Positions 39,601-48,600 of a stretch of DNA of 64,000 bases are shown here, piece after piece (the stretch's first letter is position 1; the number at the start of each line of letters is the position of its first letter). A program made the translations under genes and the position numbers. The notes below the pieces were generated by a model. That model had not been told where the DNA came from and ran no database searches. It saw nothing but the letters and a program-made list of their open reading frames with translations. This DNA is from Phoebastria nigripes (lineage: Eukaryota > Chordata > Aves > Procellariiformes > Diomedeidae). Location of the stretch: contig JAYKAV010000410.1 of NCBI GenBank assembly GCA_035582835.1, positions 41,892 through 105,891 on the forward strand. Reading direction: 5' to 3'.

Positions 39601-42600
39601 TACTATCTCACACTTTATTAGAAAAAATAGACTGCTAAATAAGCCTTCCATAAACACTTTTTACCAGAGTTAAAGACAAAATTATATACCTGCCAATTTT
39701 ATCCTCGAAGGTGAACAGAAGTCATTATATCTGACTCTTATCACAGCTGCTTGTAATTGCAGCATGTTGACATTTTGATATTCTTCTACCTCAGCATTTC
39801 AGAATCTTCTCAGCTCAGTGGGGTATGTTAGCTTGCTGATGTGTTTCAATTGCCAGTAATTATTAGATTGCAAATGGTCAAAATCCAATGCAATAAAATC
39901 AGGAAGCAAAAACCAAAACTCTCACTAAAATTGAAGGAATGGCCTAGAGCCAATCTGCTACAATCCTGTATTCTAGCTTTGATAACAGGGATTACTGGGA
40001 ATATAGTTTTTCAATCTCAAAAAATGTAAGAAGAAAAAATTGTGAGAATAAACTGAAAATCCTCAGCAATTGGCTGTTTTACTCCTGTCTGTATCAGTTT
40101 TTTATTCATGCTTGGTTCTACTATATTAGTATGTTTGAATGCTGACTTTCCTTCTGCTTCTGCTATCTAATATTCTTCAAGTATTTGACCTCAGCTTCTC
40201 AGTGGGTACAAATTTAGCCCAGGATGGCCAATGTCCAAGTCCTAGTCACTCTAAAATTCTTAGCTCCCAAGATTAAATGAGTATAAATATATTTAATCCA
40301 GCATGAAAATGGTAATTCTGTAGCATGTTAAAACACAGTGCATAATTGTAGCTAATGCCAATAGTAACATTTTTACAGAATATTATCCAAATTCTTCTAA
40401 ATACTGATCTTTTCAAACAGAGATCCTTTGACCCTGCGCATGATACTTTTCATGCCTGTGCAGCTCCACATGCAGCTGATAGGCAGCTCAGAGCAACTGA
40501 CTTCATTGGGCAGGAGGAATGCTCAGTTCCATTGTCTGAATTTGACTCATCGCTGAAATTGCCACATGCTAAGAAACAACTGAGGAAAAGGCATAAGCTA
40601 CTCCCAACAGCTCTTACTGCTTTAAGACACTTTGAACGTAACTCCTGGTTCTGACACCAAACTGAGCCTAAGCAACAATATTTTTGAGACAATGAAGAAG
40701 ACCTAAATAGATTACACAAGCCTCTGGAGCAACAATTCAGAGAACAAAGTGGAGCTCCAGTGATGATGATCTTGAAGTAATCCAAGTGTCCTAAAATTTT
40801 TTCTACTTCCAAATGTCATGGTGCAGTGAAAAATAAAGTTCTGTAACACAGCATCTGCCAGTTTCTGTCTAAAGGTCAGGCCACCCAGTTAACTTAAGTT
40901 GCCTCAGCAAGTTTCATGGGAATTTTTGCTGTCAAGGTCTTTTTGCCCTTTCTTATGAGTGAGATGATACAGCTCAGATAACAGCTCAGCTCCACAACGG
41001 TGTTATAGCATCAAGACCTGAGAGAATAAGAAAACCTACTCCTCAACTGTGTTACATGTTGTGTTTCACTCAGGTCTATGTTTATTGATTACTACAGATT
41101 AATATGCTGTGAGTGCTAATTCTTGGGGGATAGTTAAGTAGTTAAGACTTAGCTGAATGATGCGACCAACAAAGGAAAATGGAACCTTCCCTACTGTCAG
41201 TCAGGGAATTAGGTTGATGTCTGTAACACAAAAAAGACTGAAACAACACTATAGAACAACATCACTTATTCTCATTACAGACCCTTGCATGACAAATTTT
41301 CAAAGCTACTGTTTTTTTTTTCCCTTCCTTAAATGTAAATGTTGTGGTCACCATCACAGTTGTGAGGCAACACAGGCCGCAGTGTTGTTCAGACCTTGAT
41401 GATAAAATTGTGCATTGCTTTTTCCACTTGACCCAGCATGCGCATCCACTCCTAAAGTCTGGCAGATACAGGGGGATGGATGTTGGCTTTTTGGCATTAA
41501 TTCTATCCTCATAATGGGAAGATGGTGTCAACAGACTGTGGGAGGCATGCAGAGGAACTGTTGACGTACATAATTATTCACTATAATGCTGTTCACTGCT
41601 TAGTCATTGTCAAAGTAGTACGCATCGCATTTTTCACTTGCTAAAATAATAACTATTTTCTAGACTGGGATTCTTCTTCTTCTATGCTGGTTCTGATCTC
41701 TTCTGCCTGGAACTCTATCAATGCGGAGCAAGTAGGGCAGCTCGGGCATGAGGGGCAGAGGGGTTCCTCCCACCAGAACTTTACCCAGGGTCACCTTGAT
41801 AAAGTCTTTCTGAGTTACTTTTCTTTTCTGCTAAGCATGAATGCCAGTGGAGGTGAACAAGTACAGCACACACACTGACACCAAAACATACAGAAGAAGA
41901 AGGGTCCTGCCCTGGCCTGCTGGGCTTCCCACCAGATAAAACCATTATAGCAGACACTTGGGTTATGGTTCTGAGAAAGAGAGAGCTGAGACATAAAATA
42001 GGCACAGGGCTCAGAATAAGCTGCAAAAATAAAGTGCATGCTGCTACTGGAATTATCTAGATAACTAGAATTATCAGGGTCTACTAATGTCCCATGATGT
42101 TAGCTGCAGCCCAGGGGTAGGGTTAGGCAGGGGGCACCTCCTACACGAGGGTCGGGGTGTTCCCTCCCCACAAGAACTTTTAAACCCTCTGACTACTTCT
42201 CAGTGTTACTTCCCTCCTGTGCTAGTCACAGCTGGTGCCTGTGCTCACACCAAGCCCAGCACCACAGCACGCTGGAGCAGGAAGCACAAGTTGGAGGAGG
42301 ACGCACACACCAGAAAAGGCAGTATGCTGCACCCACACAGCAGCCCTCAGTGGGGAGTGATCAAGCTGCCAGTGAAAGCAAGACTTTACAGTATCACTGT
42401 GTTTGGCATATTCCTAAATAGTCACAAGCACAGTTACAGNTGGTGCCTGAAATTTCAAACACAACAGATCCAATGTAGAATTAACCTAGTTAATTTTAGA
42501 TCAGTATGTTGCAGATGTCCTACTTGTGGGCAGATCAGTCAGGATGACTCCCTTATACACATGGACAAAAAAAATGCTTCTAATATACACGTCACCTTGT

Positions 42601-45600
42601 CGTAAACAGCTAGAATCTCTCAGGTGAATAACAATTTAGGAGATTAAGGATTGTCATCTAGCAGACACCTTCTGATCCCAGCCATGAGGAGGTTCTGTTA
42701 GATATAACATTGGAGAGTCCAGGGGAAACTGAAGATTCTCAGGGTTCAGACTTCATGGGGTTAAGGCGCATTCATTAATGAAGCAGAGCCTATTTACACG
42801 ACACTGTTTTGTTTTGGGTTTTTTGTTGTTGTTGTTGTGTATTTGGTTTTTTTTTTTATTTCACATTAGGTTGATATAAAGTGTGACAGAATTTGATTAC
42901 CATTGAATTTTACAGTTGTATTGTTTTGACTTCAGAGATGTAAAGGGCTGTTTGCATTCACTTACCAATCTCCAAAGAACAATCATGCCTTTTTGTCAAA
43001 ACAAGTGACTTTATTGAGCTCACAGATCTTCTTTTAGGCCTTTTGCCCTACCCTAATGATGAGCAAGTAATTATCAGGGCAGTCTAAGCACAATGAGGTT
43101 TTCACTGGAAATGATAAATCAAGAGAATTTCCAACTGAGATGTGATTCTTTTAAGACATTATACTCTGGTTATACTGAGCCAGATAATTAAGGAATGATC
43201 GATTATTCGGTCCCAACATAAAGACTGAAGTGAATCTGGAAGCAGCTGCAAGACATTCTGGCTCTGAAGTCCTCAGGTCCAAGCCCCAAAATTTATCCCA
43301 TCTTTTTATTATGGCATTTTAGGGAGCCGGGTTTAATTCCCTGACAAGTAGATTGGCTGTTAAACAGGATGAAACCTAACATAGATTTCAGGAGTAGTCC
43401 CAATTAGCGACTCGAGTTTTTATACTCCCAGAGCTTCTCAGCACAAAAATGTTTTAGTGTTTTTTTTTTCATATCACTCAGACAAAAATTACTCAGAAAA
43501 TTACTCATCAAACATGGCACTATTTAGGTCTGCCCCGCTCTTGGTAGATATCATAACCTGATGACCTCCCACAGACAGCTTTAGGCTTTAAAGCATTATC
43601 TGAAATAAGACAAGTACAGAGAACACTAAGGGCTACCTGCTCTTAAGTATGCATATGCTAATCTATCTCTGTGCAACAGATCCATAGATCAAAAGCGTGG
43701 TATAACTTACGCTATTTAAGATAATTTTTCTCAAGATAAGAAAAACACTCTATAATCTCTCACAATTAAGCCAATACATTTTTGTTATTTCTAGGGGAAC
43801 TGTGGGAAATTATGACAATCACGGAAAAATGTTACAATCTTATATATCTTTGAGTAGATCACAGTCCAAGTGATGTTAATGTTGCCCAAAAAACTATATT
43901 CCTATTCTCCAAATAACATTCTTGTGCTGGTGCATAGTCCCCAGTGCAGAAATTCAATTAAATAAGGGACATATTTCTATGCTGAATTAGTGACAGATTT
44001 GAGTGCAAATTCAGCTCTCCAAGAAAACACCCTCCTAAACTAACCTTCCACATATGTTTGTATTTCTGCTACAGCTAAAATTCCAGCAAAGATCTGTGAA
44101 GTGCATTGAAATCTGCTCCACCTTGCTTTTGATGAGAAGGGCAATATAGAGAGAACACTGCTGTACTAACAGAAGCATCAGTATACAGATATTCAGCATC
44201 ACTTTATGTTGAAATCTACCTAAGTGGTCTTGTATTAATTTGTTTGCTTGTATCACTCCACTGAGGCCTCAGGTTGTTGCAAGCTATGTCAGCCCCCAAG
44301 GCGTGATCCACTGGTGTTAGAATGCACAGTAGGGGGTAATCTTTATCTGTTGAGTATCTTAATTTCTGAGGGAAGCCCAAACGAGTTATACAGGCTGCTG
44401 CTGCTGCTGCTGCTGCTGCTACACTGCCCACAGTGTATTTGTCTCTCAGGTGATCTGATCCCTCTCCAACTTTTAACTCTTACCATTTTTCTTGTCTTGA
44501 ATAGTAAGTCAGTTCTCTGACTGCAACTTTGTGATTGATATGTCAGCAGAGCGCTGACATACAAGGTTAATAAGGTTATTCCACAGAAGGACGCTGTAAA
44601 AAAATTGGTCTCCAGCCTAGGTTAAGGAAAGAGGAAAGTGGCAGGGGAATACAAAAGCAAAATGGAATAGAAAACAGAAATTACTTAGAAAACAGGAACT
44701 ACAATAGCCTTCTGTTATTTCATGATGACAAAATTTGCCTGTTGACAGGCTTCTCCTAAAGACCTTCCCCTGNGCAATGTGGCCAGCATAATTACACCGT
44801 GAAGCTCCAGCACTCTAGAATGGGTGGCATTATTAGAAATAATGACTTACAGACATGGTAAGCTACAATATAACCTTGTGACAAGTCATTAACTTGTGTC
44901 ACTACTTTCCTGACAGGACTTTGGGAATGATACATAAAGAAACAGGCCATTTTGGGTGGAAAAGAGTATGAACTCAAGACCTTATCTTTTCAGAGAAACC
45001 TGAAGGAAGTCTGTTTGCAGCCTGTGGTACAGAAGATGATTAGACTACCAAATCANGTAACTTGCTCCCTCCTTCTGGCTGCTTTTGCCACAGAACATTT
45101 AGCAATAAAGGGATCAGGGTGGGAACCTATAAACCTTGGTTTAATGGAAGAAATTTCTCACTCTGTAAAAGGGTCCATTTGCTATGTCCTCAGATAAACT
45201 GAATCAAAAATAATGAACTCAGAGGAGAACTTACCAGGGTAAGCTCCTGGAAAGTGCAGCTCCAGGATAAGCTAACCTTAATTTGTTTGTATTGCTTAGG
45301 AGAATGAAACAGGATTGCAAAAGCTAAAAGGGAGAATAAGACCAATTTTGTGTTTGATCAGGTAGTCTGATTCTATTCTTGCTGTGATGCAGATTTTTTT
45401 AAGTGACCTGAGGAAAAATCACCTACCCTCTTGATACTGCACTTTATCCTCACAGAGTAAGGGTAATTCTACTTCCTTGCTGCAGAACTGTGTTACCTCT
45501 TTATTGTTTGGAAAGCTCTCGAGAATCTTGAGCTGGAAGGGCAAAGCTAGAGTATTTTTATTGCTAGAGAAGAAGAGAGTAGAAATGAGAGCTGAAGTTG

Positions 45601-48600
45601 AGCCTTGAGGAGCTCTCTCCTATCCCGATGGACCGTGTCTGCTTCTAACATCCATTCAGGGAGGTAGGGGTTCAGAGACAATGCCAGGGTCACACTTCCC
45701 CCCTGTTCTCTTTGGTGTCTCTTTTGTTCTGGGAAGCACACATACAAGCAAGTCAATTTTGTCCTTTAGATACCCTTGAGAAAGAGTAATATTTTCTTCA
45801 AAATTTCTTTCACCATTAGAGACAGAACAGCACTTTGGACCTAAATAACCCCATCTACATCAAAATCACACCCTTGCAATCATCTGTGAGACCACTGATG
45901 TGAACAAAAAAAGCCTTTTAAAGAAGCTAAAGTTAAGTTATATCCTTAACCCTAAGTATCTGCAGAGAAAGCTGTCAAACTTTACCAGGGTACATAAAAG
46001 CCTAATTTCAGAAACAGCTGTACTAGCTCTCCAAACTGTTCATTTCTGCCCTCAGTTAGTTCACTAAGAGGCCAGTTTGCTTAGCTCTGCAGTCAGTATT
46101 ACCTTTTTCCAGGCCTACTGTCACTGAAATCACAGCTAGGAAGTAAGTTAGTTAGGATTTGCCATGCATGACAACTGGCACTCTGTTGGAGATAGGCTGC
46201 AACAAGTTAAGAAGTTTCTGTCTCCAGTCGTCACTGCTCTTGGGTCACATATAACTGAATCAACACAAACAGCTTAGCCTAAAGGTAATGCTTTAACTCC
46301 CACCCTGAAATAAACTACCCCCCCAAAAGTATTAAACATGAACTACACAAAATAAAAACCAATTAACTCTATGCTAACCGTTGTGATTGATAGTACCCTA
46401 AATCAATGAGGTAGCTCTGCTTAGGACCTTTCCTTTAATGAGCTCCCTGAAGAAAGAAATAAGGGTTTTAAATTAAAAAGATTATACTACAGTAACATCC
46501 AGAATACCTAATTTTAAGTAGAGAAAATTGATATTGATTATGCCAGAACAAAATGTAAAAAAGATTCTTTTTATATAACTTTCCTTAGGCCCGATGTGTC
46601 ATGAAAGCTGGAAACTATCCCCCAGGCTTGGTTTTAGGTAATTGAGTGACTTCCTGGGTTGCAGTAAACTTTACCCAGTGCCTGACAGACCCTAGGAAGA
46701 TTCTCTTCTATCACCTTTAAAGCCTGTCTCTCTGCTCTTTCAGCGATCTTCACTCTCTGCTTGTCTCTTCACTCTCTGCTTGTCTCCAGGCTGCCATCCA
46801 CATACTGGGACCCTAACTTCTGCCTCCAATACCCTCTTGCCCCCTAGACAAGACTCTGCTCTTCAGGAAAAGGCTAATTTTTCCTCCTTTTAAGAGAGTC
46901 CTAGCACTCAACTCACATTATTTAAAGAAATATTGCATAAAATCAGGAACAAACAAATCAGGCATGCTTTTTACACTGCCAAGGCAAGGGTAAAGATGTA
47001 GGAGATACTTGCCCATTACAACTGGAATGCTGATGTTAAAAAAAAAAAAAAAAAAGCAAATGGTTTGATGCAAATGGGACAGTAAGCACATCATAGGCTA
47101 AAGTTTAAATTTATCATGTAAGCCTGAGAGATTGCGCATTTGGTTTGTTTTCATGTTAGATTCAGGAGAACAGCACTGAACTTAAACTACTCTTATATTT
47201 CACTTGAACAGCTGAAGGTAGAAATAAAAACTAACCTAACTTTTCATAATGGATGCTATAAACAAGGCTATAAAAGTCAGAAAAGAGTTACTCTGGAATT
47301 GAAATATTAATAATAGGAAATANTAATCTCAAAGAAAAGAATTCGCTTTCTGTGCCTGAGACTCCTGCGTGACNTAACTCTGAGAAACACAAGAAGTAGG
47401 TGCAAGCATGATACTTGCTACATAACTTCAGGACGAGTACCAGTGTAAAAGTGATGAAAAGACCAGGGCTGAAAGAGTCACTTGTCTCATAACCTGGAGG
47501 ATTCTCAGATTCCTAGAGAAACAGCAGAACAATTCCCAGTTTCCAGACCAGAACTGAAAATTGTCATATATGAAAAAGGGCAAATCCTTCATAGTAGTAG
47601 CAGATTTTCCTAGTAGTGCTAACAGAGCAAATTACAATTCATTTTGTTCTTGATTTTTCGCGTTGCCCTCTAAATATGCTCTTGCTGCTCCCCACCAGTT
47701 CTTAAGCTGCCCCACAGTTACGACGACTTACTTTTTGCTGTGAGCAAATCAGAATTGGTGTGGTGAGAAAAAGGAATGTTATTTCTTCTGGTTCATTTAA
47801 TTGTCTGAGTTGAGACTGCTTTACAAATAATTTTGACTTTGATAAATGGATACTGTGGACGCAGAACTATAAAATGGTTTAGTTAAGACAGAAAAAAAGG
47901 TCCTGTCCTTTCTGAAGGAAGAGGTTAGAGCTTGTGTTCCTATTCTGCCAGTGCTCTGATTAAAAGGGAGGCAAATAGTCTGAGCAAACCAGAGCTAGAA
48001 ACTCCTCATATCCTCTTAACAAGGACTCCCCTGAATGGCTTATGACACCAAAATCACTGCATATTTTTACTGAAATAAATCGTAGATGGTTGTAAAGCAG
48101 TTTTCTAATGCTTTGAAAATGTAAAGGTTTAGACTATTCTTACTGGCCAAAATGTATTATCCTAAGTAGACCCAGTTAAAAGTTTCACTGGAAATATTTA
48201 TAGTCAAATTATTTGTTTGATAGATCCATTTTTTCTTGAAATATATGGATTTTGAAAATTAACATTTTGAACAGAATAGATTGGTTTTATATGTTTAATA
48301 ATTACAATTCGACAGACTGAAATAGAGTGCTGAATCTTATTAACAAAGTGACTTTCCATATCATTCATTTAAAATAGTTTGAGGTGATCAAAACAAACTT
48401 ATCAAAAGATAAGCTTTGCCAAAAGCAATATCTTGAAATCTTGCTTCATATAAGCACTAAAAGTTCACATTTTGCCCGACACATGATAGTTTATCAGAAT
48501 CTTTAGCACACTATCTTAGCTAAATCTTGACATTTTCATGAGATGGAAAATTTGTTTCTACTTTGGATGAACTCCAATTCTCACATTATTAAAATAGCAA

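Noticed and set aside
42087..42605. Plus-strand 172-codon frame.
   Set aside because: It begins inside dispersed repeat copy 2, runs into ordinary intron with an N, and shows no recognisable domain.
44394..44420. Polyglutamine or polyserine coding exon around the triplet repeat.
   Set aside because: No splice sites or conserved flanks, and the flanking CLSTN2 exons already join in phase without it.
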